A stretch of DNA of 64,000 bases from UBA2821 sp902763335 (GCA_052066835.1 JBQHRJ010000002.1), one strand, 5' to 3'; shown: positions 35,613 to 45,362, counted from the stretch's first letter. Notes: generated from the letters alone by a model not told the origin. Program-made: numbers and translations.

Positions 35613-36051
35613 TACCACCTACATTCTCAGGTATAATATCAGCTTCATCTCCTGCCATAGGTTCATCCATTTCAGTGATTCCCTGTTCAGCTTTAAGTCT
35701 CGCAACTTCTTCCTGTTTCCAGTCATCATCTTTAGTGTCACCATACAGCTCCTCTATCGATGCCTCTACACTCATGATTCCACCCGTCTTTGCCTTCGAT
35801 ATAGTTTCAACCTGACTTTCAAATGATGGGTTGGCATATTCCCCGAATGTAACGTCTATGTCTATATCCTTGATTGCTGCAAGATTATAAGTATCATATG
35901 CTTTGAATACAATGTCTACAAGCTTAGGCAATGCCTTCTGTAACTGATTAACAATATTATTTCTACTGTATAGCGTTGCCTTTTCCTTTTCCCTCTGTGC
36001 CTCTGCATTATCAAGCTTCTTAACATCTATACCTAGTGTAGATGGGCTCAT
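35599..36051 (-). pseudogene. Phage portal protein, C-terminal fragment
   Basis: 150 residues matching the end of an SPP1-type portal protein: SPSTLGIDVKKLDNAEAQRE, the helix AQREKEKATLYSRNNIVNQL, and TKTGGIMS-like KAKTGGIMSVEASIEELYGD. Portal proteins are usually 450-500 residues. Two codons upstream of the ATG the frame is closed by a stop, so about 300 residues have been lost at the junction with host DNA. Confidence 0.75.
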
Positions 36052-36114
36052 TTCTTATATAACATTGATTTTATTTAGTATGCTATTGAGCCTTACATTT
36101 TTTCCATATTCCCC

Positions 36115-37311
36115 CTACTTCCCTTCCAACACCATATGCAATATCTCGCTAAGCGGTTCCATGGCATTTTTCTCCTCCTCCAATGAATTTGTCTGTGCTC
36201 CCGCTTCTATCAACAATGCCTTCGGTCGTACCTGCTGATTATATTCATATGCCTGTATGTAATTTCTTCTTGTAAATCCCGGATAATACTCCATAGCCTT
36301 TACTTTCATCTGTAAACTGAATGCAAGATTATCGCTCCTGTTTGGATTATACAGATAATCTATATCACCCGTGGAAGCCAGCCTGCTCATTCCATTAAAG
36401 AACATAATCTGTGCAGTAGGTTTACCATTTACATCTGTTACCAGATGCAGATTTTCATTTACACCATCTCTGTGCAAATCGATGACCACCTCCACTGACG
36501 GATTGTCTGCCAGTACCTGTGATATTTTATTATAGGCATAATCATATGCTTTGCTTCTGTCAAACACACCATTTACCAGATCAAAAGAATCCGTAACATG
36601 TATTACGTTATATCCGTATTTTTCACGAAGCAGACTTACAAGATATGCTCCCACTCCTATTATTTTGGTTTCTGAATTTCCTTCCACCGAATTAGTAAAT
36701 CCCTCCTGACCGTGGGTATGGTATATGAGAATCTGTGGTTTGGTATTGTCCTGTTTAAGCGTCATATCCCTTGACATGAATTCGGGACCGTTAATGTCAT
36801 TTTCATAGACCACTGTTGTCCCGGCAACCGTATAAATGTTTTTCATAAGATATTCATACGACAATATTTCCGGTGAAATACTGTCAACTCTGTTCGTAAC
36901 TGGCTGTAACGTCTGTTGCGTCTCATTTTCATTTCCTTCTGTTTGCGGCTGCTCCTGCGTCTCACGCTCATTTTCACCCGTCTCATTTTCATCTGCCTTT
37001 ACCTGTTCCTTAGCAGACACGCTTGTCTCTCCGGCATAATCCGTGTGATCCGGTTCCGGTACTGTTTCCACACCATATTCATCACCATATTTTAATGCCA
37101 ATGATACCGGTGAACCAAATATTTTCTCTACCTTGTCATTTTCTGCCGCATAATCATATATCATATAATACTTCTTTACCATTGAAGATGAAAAGTCAAA
37201 CATCATATTATCAAATATTCCTTTTATAATGTCTCCCTCACAGCAGAATGCCACATATATCACTAATACTGCTGCAAATATAATACTGCACTTTTTCTTA
37301 TCCACCCGCAC
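36115..37311 (-). CDS. spoIIP: Stage II sporulation protein P
   Basis: A 398-residue protein with an N-terminal membrane anchor (SIIFAAVLVIYVAF), an acidic Gln/Glu-rich linker (about 80-140) and a C-terminal amidase domain: ILIYHTHGQEGF, EVVIDLHRDGVNE and LLIEAGAQTNS carry the expected zinc ligands. SpoIIP removes stem peptides from septal peptidoglycan and drives engulfment with SpoIID/M. The GTG at 37311 follows AAAGG by six bases; the upstream TTG has the site directly against it. The prophage remnant begins 55 bases past its stop. Confidence 0.9.
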   Translation of the reverse strand: MRVDKKKCSIIFAAVLVIYVAFCCEGDIIKGIFDNMMFDFSSSMVKKYYMIYDYAAENDKVEKIFGSPVSLALKYGDEYGVETVPEPDHTDYAGETSVSAKEQVKADENETGENERETQEQPQTEGNENETQQTLQPVTNRVDSISPEILSYEYLMKNIYTVAGTTVVYENDINGPEFMSRDMTLKQDNTKPQILIYHTHGQEGFTNSVEGNSETKIIGVGAYLVSLLREKYGYNVIHVTDSFDLVNGVFDRSKAYDYAYNKISQVLADNPSVEVVIDLHRDGVNENLHLVTDVNGKPTAQIMFFNGMSRLASTGDIDYLYNPNRSDNLAFSLQMKVKAMEYYPGFTRRNYIQAYEYNQQVRPKALLIEAGAQTNSLEEEKNAMEPLSEILHMVLEGK

Positions 37312-37364
37312 TGACAACCTTTCTTCATTTACATATAAACTATTATATTATCCCTACTCTCTTT

Positions 37365-38282
37365 TCATTCTGATTTTTTCCATATAGAATTCAGTGCTTC
37401 TGCCAAAATAATACCTATTTTGCATATATCTTCATCTATGTCTTTCGGTGTGACATACAGACTTCTTATCTCCGGTGATGCTATCTCCTTTATAAACTGA
37501 TACTGCTCCATATCGGTCAGCTCCCTGTATGCATCAACTATCGAAAACATTTCTATAAGGCTGCTCATTATATCCTGTACAATGGTAGCGGCATCCACAA
37601 CCGTCGGCACTCCTATGGCGATAACCGGAACACCGATACTATCCTTTGTCAGTCCCATTCTGTGGTTTCCGACACCCGACCCCGGATTTATTCCTGTGTC
37701 TGTAAGCTGAAATGTTGTGTTAAGTCTTCTCGTGCTTCTTGAAGCCAATGCATCCACTGCAATCACCACATCAGGCTTAGTCTGCTCTGCTATGCCCTTT
37801 ACAATCTCTGAACTTTCCATTCCGGTCTTTGCCATTACACCCGGGGCAATGCAGCTTATCTCCCATCCGTTTTCGCCATAAAACTCTTTAAAATTCCTTG
37901 TAACACATATTCTCTCTACCGTTTCCGGTCCCAGCGAATCCGGAGTTGCATCCTTATTTCCAAGACCTACGATTAACACTTTTCCTTCACTCATTGCAGG
38001 CAGCAGCTCTTCTATATAATAACTTAATTTTTCTGCTAATGCCGTCATATGATTTTCACTTATATTTTCCCTCAGCCACTCAGATTCCACCGTTATATAT
38101 GTTCCCTTCGGTTTTCTCATTGCCTCTGCACCCTCGTCTGTTTTTATAATGACTCTGGTCACCTTAATATTTTCATCACAGCATGTCTCTTCCTCAAGCA
38201 CAACTCCCTTTACTTCTGTATCCGTTCCGTCAAAACTTTCTTTAGTCTCAAGCGCAAGATCCGTCCTTATTTTAAAATCCAT
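37365..38282 (-). CDS. gpr: Germination protease (spore protease GPR)
   Basis: A 305-residue zymogen-type aspartyl-like protease that degrades small acid-soluble spore proteins when spores germinate. It begins MDFKIRTDLALETKE, where the pro-peptide is expected to be cut, and has GKVLIVGLGNKDATPDSLGP and NPGSGVGNHRMGLTKDSIG. The ATG at 38282 follows AGGAG by five bases; the start at 38306 lacks a site. Next to spoIIP on the same strand, a conserved pairing in clostridia. Confidence 0.95.
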   Translation of the reverse strand: MDFKIRTDLALETKESFDGTDTEVKGVVLEEETCCDENIKVTRVIIKTDEGAEAMRKPKGTYITVESEWLRENISENHMTALAEKLSYYIEELLPAMSEGKVLIVGLGNKDATPDSLGPETVERICVTRNFKEFYGENGWEISCIAPGVMAKTGMESSEIVKGIAEQTKPDVVIAVDALASRSTRRLNTTFQLTDTGINPGSGVGNHRMGLTKDSIGVPVIAIGVPTVVDAATIVQDIMSSLIEMFSIVDAYRELTDMEQYQFIKEIASPEIRSLYVTPKDIDEDICKIGIILAEALNSIWKKSE

Positions 38283-38356
38283 ACCTTCTCCTTTTCTGAG
38301 CCACATTAAATTTTACAATTATTAATAAGTTTCCATTTTTTTTTGCGTTTTATGTA

Positions 38357-38515
38357 TTGACATTCAGATAATTATTTATTAAACTATACAAGTGTGTTTG
38401 TATGACAAGTCCGCAAGTCCACGTCATCAAACATGATTTGTAAATAATGACTTCATAACTCTCTCAATGAAGTTATACATGATAAAACATATTGTTATTT
38501 TCGGAGGTAATTAAA
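38357..38515 (+). promoter_or_regulatory. rpsT promoter and 5' leader
   Basis: TTGACA at 38357-38362 and TAAACT at 38380-38385 are 17 bases apart. The leader of about 120 bases has a hairpin at 38448-38475 (ACTTCAT paired with ATGAAGT). GGAGG lies eight bases before the start. S20 often regulates its own translation; the leader would be where that happens, though no specific match can be claimed. Confidence 0.5.
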
Positions 38516-38779
38516 TTGGCTAATATTAAATCTGCAAAGAAAAGAATTTTAGTAAATGAGACAAAGGCTGCTAGAAACAAAGCAATCCGTTCTAAGGTTA
38601 AGACATCTATAAAGAAAGTTGATGCTGCTATCGCTGCAAACGATAAAGCTGCTGCAGAAGCTGCTTTAAAAGTTGCTACAACAGAGATTGACAAAGCTTG
38701 TACAAAGGGTGTTTACCACAAGAACACAGCTTCAAGAAAAGTTTCTCGTTTAGCTTCAGCTGTAAATAAACTTGCTTAA
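38516..38779 (+). CDS. rpsT: 30S ribosomal protein S20
   Basis: An 87-residue Lys/Ala-rich helical protein (MANIKSAKKRILVNETKAARNKA region through to KVSRLASAVNKLA). The start is TTG, eight bases after GGAGG; there is no ATG nearby in frame apart from one at 38492 that would sit before the ribosome binding site. A TTG start for S20 is seen in other bacteria and fits autogenous translational control. It is flanked by minus-strand genes on both sides. Confidence 0.96.
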   Translation: MANIKSAKKRILVNETKAARNKAIRSKVKTSIKKVDAAIAANDKAAAEAALKVATTEIDKACTKGVYHKNTASRKVSRLASAVNKLA

Positions 38780-38795
38780 TAATTTATGATAATAA

Positions 38796-38832
38796 AAAAT
38801 AAGGTTTTGAGTCGGACTCAAAACCTTATTTT
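38796..38832. terminator. Bidirectional terminator between rpsT and holA
   Basis: Perfect 17-base arms at 38796-38812 and 38816-38832 with a three-base loop and A/T runs on both sides. It serves rpsT on the plus strand and holA, whose stop is at 38834, on the minus strand. Confidence 0.9.
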
Positions 38833-38833
38833 T

Positions 38834-39826
38834 TTATTTTACTTTTCTGGCACTGAATCTTATTAACAGCATTTCAACTCCTGTTTTTTCTTCCATTCTG
38901 CCGCTTTTTATATCTTCTTCCACTGCCAGTGATTCATTTATGGCTGTTCTTATCATTCTGTTTGAAAAGTTACCGCACTGCCTTACCGCACCACCGATTA
39001 CAAACGGTGACATGCCCATTTTAGATGCTATATCCTTTGATGAATATCCCTGAGAAACCAGTTCCTTAACCTGAAGCATTATGTTAAACTGTCTGGATAT
39101 CATATACAGGATTTTCATTGGTGCCTCCCTTGTATTTATCAGATCATAATATAAATCAAGTGCCTCCTTTTGCTTTCTGGCTCCCATGGCATCTATCATT
39201 GCAAATATTTTTCCATTTATCTCCGGCGAACAGATATTGTCAATGTCCTCTATTTCTATAACTTCCCTGCCCATCGTATAACAAAACAGTTTTTCAAGTT
39301 CAGAACTTATTTTTTCCATATCATTTCCGGCTGATGCAAGAAAATAATCCATAACAGGCTTTGTTATCTTCTTTCCTTCTCTTCCAAGCATGCCAAGTAC
39401 CCATTTCGACAAATCTGATTCCTTCGGATGTGAACATTCGCACACATAGCCCTCTGACTTTATAAGCTTATACATCTTGCCACGCTTATCTGCCTCCTGC
39501 TCCATTATCACAAGACAGCTCGTATCAGGTATTCCCGTTTTGACATATTCCATAAATTTTTCATCAGTTTTCTTTAAGATACCCGTATTCTCCATTATGA
39601 CAAGACGCTTATCTCCCAGAAACGGCAATGTATCGCACATATTCATTATCTCTTTCAAATCAATATTTTTTCCTTCATATATCGAACAGTTCATACTGTC
39701 TGCATCACCTGTAAGCCCGGTTATAATACTTTTTTTTATATTCTTTTTTAAGTATTCTTCTTCACCATATACAAGATAAACCTTTTTCATTTTACCATTT
39801 TTTATATCCTGTTTTATATTCTTCAT
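38834..39826 (-). CDS. holA: DNA polymerase III delta subunit
   Basis: A 330-residue clamp-loader subunit with the AAA-like N-terminus KKVYLVYGEEEYLKKNIKK, MNMCDTLPFLGDKRLVIMEN-like core (MCDTLPFLGDKRLVIM) and the C-terminal domain MISRQFNIMLQVKEL. Delta opens the sliding clamp. GGAGG lies five bases before the ATG at 39826; the ATG at 39838 is part of the site. It ends the comEA-comEC-holA array, a common gene order in Firmicutes. Confidence 0.93.
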   Translation of the reverse strand: MKNIKQDIKNGKMKKVYLVYGEEEYLKKNIKKSIITGLTGDADSMNCSIYEGKNIDLKEIMNMCDTLPFLGDKRLVIMENTGILKKTDEKFMEYVKTGIPDTSCLVIMEQEADKRGKMYKLIKSEGYVCECSHPKESDLSKWVLGMLGREGKKITKPVMDYFLASAGNDMEKISSELEKLFCYTMGREVIEIEDIDNICSPEINGKIFAMIDAMGARKQKEALDLYYDLINTREAPMKILYMISRQFNIMLQVKELVSQGYSSKDIASKMGMSPFVIGGAVRQCGNFSNRMIRTAINESLAVEEDIKSGRMEEKTGVEMLLIRFSARKVK

Positions 39827-39873
39827 CAATGCCTCCATTGTATGTCCCTACTTATAATAAATTTATTATACTG

Positions 39874-42165
39874 TTATTTTATATAATAATCAACTTCCAT
39901 TCCCTCCGGTTTTCCGGTTACGGTTATCTGTCCCATTTTGGCAGTACTGTATATCTTAGAGCCTGTTCTCTCAAGTCTTTCTAACGTTTCACGGTGGGGA
40001 TGTCCGTATGAATTGTTAATCCCTGCAGATACCACCGCTATATCAGGTTGTAATTCATTTAAAAATCCATCACCTGATGAACCTTTAGAGCCGTGATGTC
40101 CCACTTTAAGCACATTACATTTTCCAATCTTTCCCTCAAGTTTATCTTCACCTTTTTCTCCAAGGTCTCCAGTAAACAGCATAGACATGTTGTCTGATGT
40201 AAGTTTCATCACAACAGACATATCATTCTTATCCGGTGCGTTATCCCCCGCTGCCGGATAAATGCACTCAAATGTGCAGCCTCCCGTAATCCATTTATCT
40301 CCGGACTTTATATACATAACATTTATTCCATTAGATTCCGCTGTATTTACAAGTTTTATATACGCCTCATCTTTATCCCCGATATCCGGCATAACTAGAT
40401 TTTTAACAAAGGTCCTGCTGCCTATCCGTTCGTTAAGAATATTTTCCAATCCATTTATGTGGTCATTATCCGAGTGTGTAACAATAATATAATCGAGTCT
40501 GTTTAAACCGTTCGCCTTAAGCACCGGAAGTATTCTGTATGTGCCCACATTTTTTATATCACTGCTGCCACCGTCTATCAGATATGCTGCACCATCCGTC
40601 TGTACATATATACTGTCTCCCTGACCTACATCTATATATCTTACTGTCAGTCCGCTATTGCCACCTGCAAATATAATCACGCATGCCGTAACCACAACCG
40701 TGACACTCATTATTATTTTGCCGTACCTTATGTACCAGAATTCTTCCCAAAATTCTCTGTCCTTGTTTTTCAACCGCCTGTATGCAGCTAATAAAACTAT
40801 CATTATGCAATAATACAAGGCAATCTTCCATACCTCCGGCCTTCCGGTCACATATTCCGATGCCGGCAGTGCTGATACATTTTCACATATTTTATCATAA
40901 ATGCCAAGGCACATGCTTCCGGTACCTGCGGCAAATCTTCCTGCTGCCGGAACCATACCATAAGCTGCAATGCTTAAGAAACCGGATGACAATACATAAA
41001 CCATGCACGGCACAAGAACTATATTTATAAATACACCATAAACCGATACCTGATAATAAAAAAATGATACCGCCGGTAATGTACATAGCTGAATGACCAC
41101 ACTGCATACAAATGCTCTTTTTATTCCATTACCGACAGAATAAAATCTCTCAACTTCCGGTAACACCATCCCGATTGATGCCACCGCCCCAAAGGACATT
41201 ATAAATCCCGAATTCAGAATAACCATCGGATTAACAACCATCATTATAAAAGCTGCCAGAGAAAGTGAAGATATCATGTCATAAGTACGTCCGAGAACAT
41301 CTCCCGCCATCCTCACCGACAGCATGATAACCGAACGTACAACCGATACCCCCATCCCTGTAAACACACCATACATAATCACAGCAGCAATACCACACAC
41401 ACCTGAAAACATATATTTATGTCTCCGTCTGAGAAATCCGTATACTCCCATACCTATAAGTGCCATATGGGTTCCTGATATACATACGAGATGGTATATC
41501 CCTGCTGTTTTATATAACTCTTTCACATCCTCATCCATATCGCTTTTATTTCCAAGAAGCAAGGCAGAATATACAGATGCATGCCTGTCACTGTAAAGCC
41601 TGTATAAAATATCACTAATATGGTTTCTTATTTCATACATTTTTCTCCTGACAGTAAAATGCCTGTCACCTGTTATCTCAAAACTCCGACATTTAAACCT
41701 TGCCCATATATTCTCGGACCGATAGTATTCCCTGTCGTTAAAATTCCCCTGATTTCTCTGACCAGTGTACTCCATATAATCTGCCATTGTCTCGAATTCA
41801 TAACCGGGATATACCTCCATCTCCTCATCCGAATACAATAATACCCTGTATTTTTCCTCATTTATACGTGCCGTGTATACATAACCGTTTTCACTTTGCC
41901 TGACATCAAGTATAACTCCGTTAAGTTCGGATTTACCACTCTCTTTGAATTTCTGCTCTGTCTGTGCAAAATGAAGTATTTTTCCTTGCATCAATATATA
42001 TCCGGCAAATACAAATATGGTGCCTGCCATTATCCGGCGCAGTGTGACCTTACTGCCATCTGCCACCGTCCATGCAATGCACCATACTGCCAATATCATC
42101 AATGCTGAGATAATAATTTCTTTGTTTCCGTATGCAATCAACTCTCCAAGTCCGACCGCCACCAT
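39874..42165 (-). CDS. comEC: ComEC/Rec2 DNA-uptake channel
   Basis: A 763-residue polytopic protein: N-terminal membrane helices, an OB-like DUF4131 region, the Competence core (GNKSDMDEDVKELYKTAGIYHLVCISGTHMA region, about residues 205-235 onward) and a C-terminal metallo-beta-lactamase domain with THSDNDHINGLE and KVGHHGSKGSS. It is the channel for single-stranded DNA in transformation. The annotated ATG lacks a ribosome binding site; in frame at 42189 an ATA codon followed by AAA AGA sits just after AGGATGAGG, so the real start may be there, giving IKRPLLLVMVAVG. Confidence 0.92.
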   Translation of the reverse strand: MVAVGLGELIAYGNKEIIISALMILAVWCIAWTVADGSKVTLRRIMAGTIFVFAGYILMQGKILHFAQTEQKFKESGKSELNGVILDVRQSENGYVYTARINEEKYRVLLYSDEEMEVYPGYEFETMADYMEYTGQRNQGNFNDREYYRSENIWARFKCRSFEITGDRHFTVRRKMYEIRNHISDILYRLYSDRHASVYSALLLGNKSDMDEDVKELYKTAGIYHLVCISGTHMALIGMGVYGFLRRRHKYMFSGVCGIAAVIMYGVFTGMGVSVVRSVIMLSVRMAGDVLGRTYDMISSLSLAAFIMMVVNPMVILNSGFIMSFGAVASIGMVLPEVERFYSVGNGIKRAFVCSVVIQLCTLPAVSFFYYQVSVYGVFINIVLVPCMVYVLSSGFLSIAAYGMVPAAGRFAAGTGSMCLGIYDKICENVSALPASEYVTGRPEVWKIALYYCIMIVLLAAYRRLKNKDREFWEEFWYIRYGKIIMSVTVVVTACVIIFAGGNSGLTVRYIDVGQGDSIYVQTDGAAYLIDGGSSDIKNVGTYRILPVLKANGLNRLDYIIVTHSDNDHINGLENILNERIGSRTFVKNLVMPDIGDKDEAYIKLVNTAESNGINVMYIKSGDKWITGGCTFECIYPAAGDNAPDKNDMSVVMKLTSDNMSMLFTGDLGEKGEDKLEGKIGKCNVLKVGHHGSKGSSGDGFLNELQPDIAVVSAGINNSYGHPHRETLERLERTGSKIYSTAKMGQITVTGKPEGMEVDYYIK

Positions 42166-42205
42166 TACAAGCAGTAATGGTCTTTTTATATTACCTCATC
42201 CTTTC

Positions 42206-43129
42206 TTAATCCTGTTGTTCACATATATCCAGATTTCTGGAAAATGTTTTGTTCAAATCAAATTTACCGTGCAGTTTCACATTCGTATCTCCGTCTATGC
42301 TGAACTGCACCTTATTTACATTTGTGAGTTCACACAGTGAATTTACTATGGAATAAATCTCCACCTCATCTGTCACGTCAAGGGTGTCGGATAAAAATGT
42401 TCCGCCAAGATTTACATAACATATTCCATCCTTTGTAGTAACACTTATAACCTTTGTCTGCTCCGGCACCGTTCTGGTCATTTCACTGTCTCCCGGTCCC
42501 TTTATCAGACTGTCAACTATATATCTTTCCATCGATACATTCTCAGAATAAATTTTGCTGAATTTCTGCTCTACAAGTTTATCTCCACCACTGTTTCCGA
42601 AAAACAATGTGATTTCCACATTCTGATAGCTGTTTATCGACGAGCCGGCACTGTCCACAAAGTCAGCCGCTTTCATCGGTCCTATATTTTCTCCTGTAGA
42701 ATTCTTTAGCGGTTCATTCTCCACGCTGAAAGATACATAATCTATTCCCTTTATCTGTGTCATTGTAAGAACTATGGCAGCACGACACATTATCTCTCTT
42801 GATTTCTTCATCGTCAGATATTCCATGCTAAAACTCATAGATAGTGTATTATCGTTTATTTCATAGCCCTTAATCTTTACACCTTCCGGCAATGCATTAA
42901 TATAATTTATCTTCTTTGAAACCTTTGAAAGCCTGTCTGCCACCTCTTCCACAGCCTTATCTGTTTCATCATTCTTGGGCGTATATCCGACTGACATGAG
43001 CTTATTCTCACTTTTATTAAGGTAATAAATCTTAAATCCGTCATCAGACTCAACACTTTTTTCTTTTCCACAGCCACATATGACACTGACACACAATATT
43101 AACAATATACACCAAAAACGGTTTTTCAT
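42206..43129 (-). CDS. GerMN-domain lipoprotein
   Basis: A 307-residue secreted lipoprotein. The signal peptide ends in VICGCG, with lipidation expected on the first Cys after VICG. Two GerMN domains follow (about 35-150 and 165-300; KINYINALPEGVKIKGYEIN and YIVDSLIKGPGDSEMTRTVPEQT). GerM is needed in sporulation/germination, and LpqB-type GerMN lipoproteins sit next to sensor kinases elsewhere. Here it follows a WalKR-like pair, which suggests a role in sensing or modifying its signal. GAGG lies six bases before the ATG at 43129. Confidence 0.85.
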   Translation of the reverse strand: MKNRFWCILLILCVSVICGCGKEKSVESDDGFKIYYLNKSENKLMSVGYTPKNDETDKAVEEVADRLSKVSKKINYINALPEGVKIKGYEINDNTLSMSFSMEYLTMKKSREIMCRAAIVLTMTQIKGIDYVSFSVENEPLKNSTGENIGPMKAADFVDSAGSSINSYQNVEITLFFGNSGGDKLVEQKFSKIYSENVSMERYIVDSLIKGPGDSEMTRTVPEQTKVISVTTKDGICYVNLGGTFLSDTLDVTDEVEIYSIVNSLCELTNVNKVQFSIDGDTNVKLHGKFDLNKTFSRNLDICEQQD

Positions 43130-43169
43130 ACAGTTCCTCATTTCTGAGCGGTTCTACAGACGCTATGCG

Positions 43170-44642
43170 TCAATTAATATTCATTGTACTGTTTACATGA
43201 GTAAGCGGTATTCTCATATTAAATGTAGTTCCCTCTCCCTCTTTGCTATACACTCTTATTGCTCCCTGATGCATAACTACTATATTCTTAGTTATCGCAA
43301 GACCGAGTCCCGTTCCTCCAGTTTCTCTTGATCTTGTCTTATCTACCCTGTAGAATCTTTCAAACACTTTTTCCTGTGCCTCTTCAGGAATTCCTACTCC
43401 CGAATCCGATACCTTTATATAGAAATATTTATGATCAGAATTTAAAGTTACCCTGACCCATCCGTCCATGACATTATATTTTATGGCATTTTCTACAAGA
43501 TTTGATATGGCACTTGATATCTTTGCCTCATCAACTTCAGCCATGACAGGTCTGAAACTCTCATATACCAGTTCAATATTCTGCTTTGCAGCCAATGGTC
43601 TCAGTCTTTTTAAAATAACTTCCACGAGCCCATTTATATTAACCTGGATTATGGCAAGTTCCTCTGTCTTTTTCTCAAGTTTGACCATAGTAAGAAGATC
43701 CGTTATTATATCACTTTCCCTTGTAATCTCCTGTGCAATGTCAGTCAGAAATTCCCTGTAAAGCTCGTTCGGAACATCTTCCTGCATAAGCAGTGAGTCT
43801 GCCAACACCTTTATGGATGTTATAGGTGTCTTTAATTCATGCGACACATTTGATACAAATTCCTGCCTTGTCTCATCAGATTTTCTTATACGCTCAAGCA
43901 TATGATTAAATGCTTCACCTATCTTCTCTGTCTCCGTATACTCATCAAGCATAAGCTTTTCATCAGAATAGCCACCGCTTATCTTTCCTATGGTTGATTC
44001 AATTTTTCTAAACGGTCTTACAAGAGACTTTGACCATATTATGGCAAGTACAACCGAAACAACAAATATAACAAGTTCTATCAGGCTTGCCCTTGTTCTG
44101 AATCCCACCATCGCCTCACTTATCTCTTTTGTAGAGAAATCAACAAGCATAACTCCGCTTATATTGTCAGAACCGCTTGAAGTAATCGGCAGGGTAATCT
44201 CTATATATTCATCCTTAGACGAATACTCTGAAATGTTTTTTCCGGCAAAGCACTTGATTACACTGCTTGAAATACAGGTTTTACCCTCATCCATCTGATA
44301 TGTATCATTTATTATTTTAAAATCACTGTCAACGATAAGTATTCTTCCATCATACATTCCTGACAACTGCGAAAGTTCTGCATTTATGGCTATTGCTGAC
44401 ATATCTTCCGAATCAGTCATGTCAAGATATCCAAGACTTACAAGATTATTTCTTAAAATATTACACTGTCCCTGCAGTCTGTCCATCTTCTGCCTTACCA
44501 TGCTGTTCTCAACATTCGCTGCCAGACCAAATTCCAATATAACCGGAGGAATAACAGTCAGAATGAGAACAAACGCCAATGCCCTGAAACGCATGCTTTT
44601 AAATATTTTATTCCTAAATATTTTCTGCTTTATATACGACAT
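43170..44642 (-). CDS. WalK/PhoR-type sensor histidine kinase
   Basis: A 490-residue kinase: membrane helices near 20-38 and 183-203 flank an extracellular sensor of about 145 residues; then HAMP (SLVRPFRKIESTIGKISGG), the phospho-acceptor FVSNVSHELKTPITSIKVLAD, and ATPase motifs NLVENAIKY, DSGVGIPEE and GGTGLGLAITK. It pairs with the regulator 11 bases upstream. Signal unknown. Confidence 0.93.
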   Translation of the reverse strand: MSYIKQKIFRNKIFKSMRFRALAFVLILTVIPPVILEFGLAANVENSMVRQKMDRLQGQCNILRNNLVSLGYLDMTDSEDMSAIAINAELSQLSGMYDGRILIVDSDFKIINDTYQMDEGKTCISSSVIKCFAGKNISEYSSKDEYIEITLPITSSGSDNISGVMLVDFSTKEISEAMVGFRTRASLIELVIFVVSVVLAIIWSKSLVRPFRKIESTIGKISGGYSDEKLMLDEYTETEKIGEAFNHMLERIRKSDETRQEFVSNVSHELKTPITSIKVLADSLLMQEDVPNELYREFLTDIAQEITRESDIITDLLTMVKLEKKTEELAIIQVNINGLVEVILKRLRPLAAKQNIELVYESFRPVMAEVDEAKISSAISNLVENAIKYNVMDGWVRVTLNSDHKYFYIKVSDSGVGIPEEAQEKVFERFYRVDKTRSRETGGTGLGLAITKNIVVMHQGAIRVYSKEGEGTTFNMRIPLTHVNSTMNIN

Positions 44643-44653
44643 AATTCACATCT

Positions 44654-45340
44654 CTATTCCTTAAAGTAATATCCTACTCCCCACTTTGTATACACATATT
44701 TAGGCTCACTTGGATTTTTCTCAATCTTCTCACGCAAACGTCTTATATGTACATCAACGGTACGCACATCTCCCGGATATTCGTAATCCCATACTATGTT
44801 TAACAGTTTTTCCCTGCTGAATACCTTGTTCGGATTTGTCACAAGTAACTCAAGCACATCAAACTCTTTGGCAGTAAGATTTATCTCCCTGCCCTCTATC
44901 ATTACACGTCTTGCATCCACATCTATCTGAAGGTCGCCTTTTACAATAACCTTTGTATTCTCCACCGGATTGTTCTTGCCGCTTCTTCTTATGATAGCCT
45001 TTATTCTCGCCTTTACTTCCAGAATATTAAACGGTTTTGTAATATAGTCATCCGCACCATACTCAAGACCTAATATTTTATCCATATCATCGCCCTTGGC
45101 AGTAAGCATAATAATCGGAACTGAAGAAAATTCTCTTATACGCTTAAGTACTTCAAAACCGTCAAGTGCCGGCAACATCACGTCAAGCAGAATAATATCG
45201 TACTGATTCTCTCCTGCAAGTCTTAATGCTTCTTCTCCGTCATATGCACAGTCAACTTTCATTTCATCCTGCTCTAAGCTGTACTTTATTCCTTTTACTA
45301 TCAATTTTTCGTCATCTACAACAAGAACTTTATTCCCCAT
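44654..45340 (-). CDS. OmpR/PhoB-family response regulator
   Basis: A 228-residue regulator: receiver domain with DDEK, the phospho-acceptor in IILLDVMLPALDG and the conserved Lys in DYITKPFN; C-terminal winged helix (REINLTAKEFDVLELLVTN, GDVRTVDVHIRRLREKIE). Closest by pattern to WalR/PhoP. The ATG at 45340 has AGGAG eight bases upstream. It overlaps no neighbour when this start is used; comEA ends 23 bases upstream. Confidence 0.94.
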   Translation of the reverse strand: MGNKVLVVDDEKLIVKGIKYSLEQDEMKVDCAYDGEEALRLAGENQYDIILLDVMLPALDGFEVLKRIREFSSVPIIMLTAKGDDMDKILGLEYGADDYITKPFNILEVKARIKAIIRRSGKNNPVENTKVIVKGDLQIDVDARRVMIEGREINLTAKEFDVLELLVTNPNKVFSREKLLNIVWDYEYPGDVRTVDVHIRRLREKIEKNPSEPKYVYTKWGVGYYFKE

Positions 45341-45362
45341 GGTCAAATCTCCTTTTGCCTGT

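Larger units (their letters stand above)
28888..36060. mobile_element. Decayed prophage remnant with nested insertion sequences
   Basis: All phage-type genes here are on the minus strand and read portal fragment, small connector protein, MuF-type head protein, 45-residue ORF, DUF2829 protein, scaffold (broken) and, after the insertion sequences, endolysin. Portal N-terminus, terminase, capsid, tail, holin, integrase and regulators are all absent. The block lies between a housekeeping operon and spoIIP. No clear attachment repeats were found at the edges, so the ends are approximate. Confidence 0.8.

Noticed and set aside
28888..36060. Functional prophage or phage-inducible island
   Set aside because: No integrase, repressor, terminase, capsid or tail genes, and portal and scaffold genes are broken.
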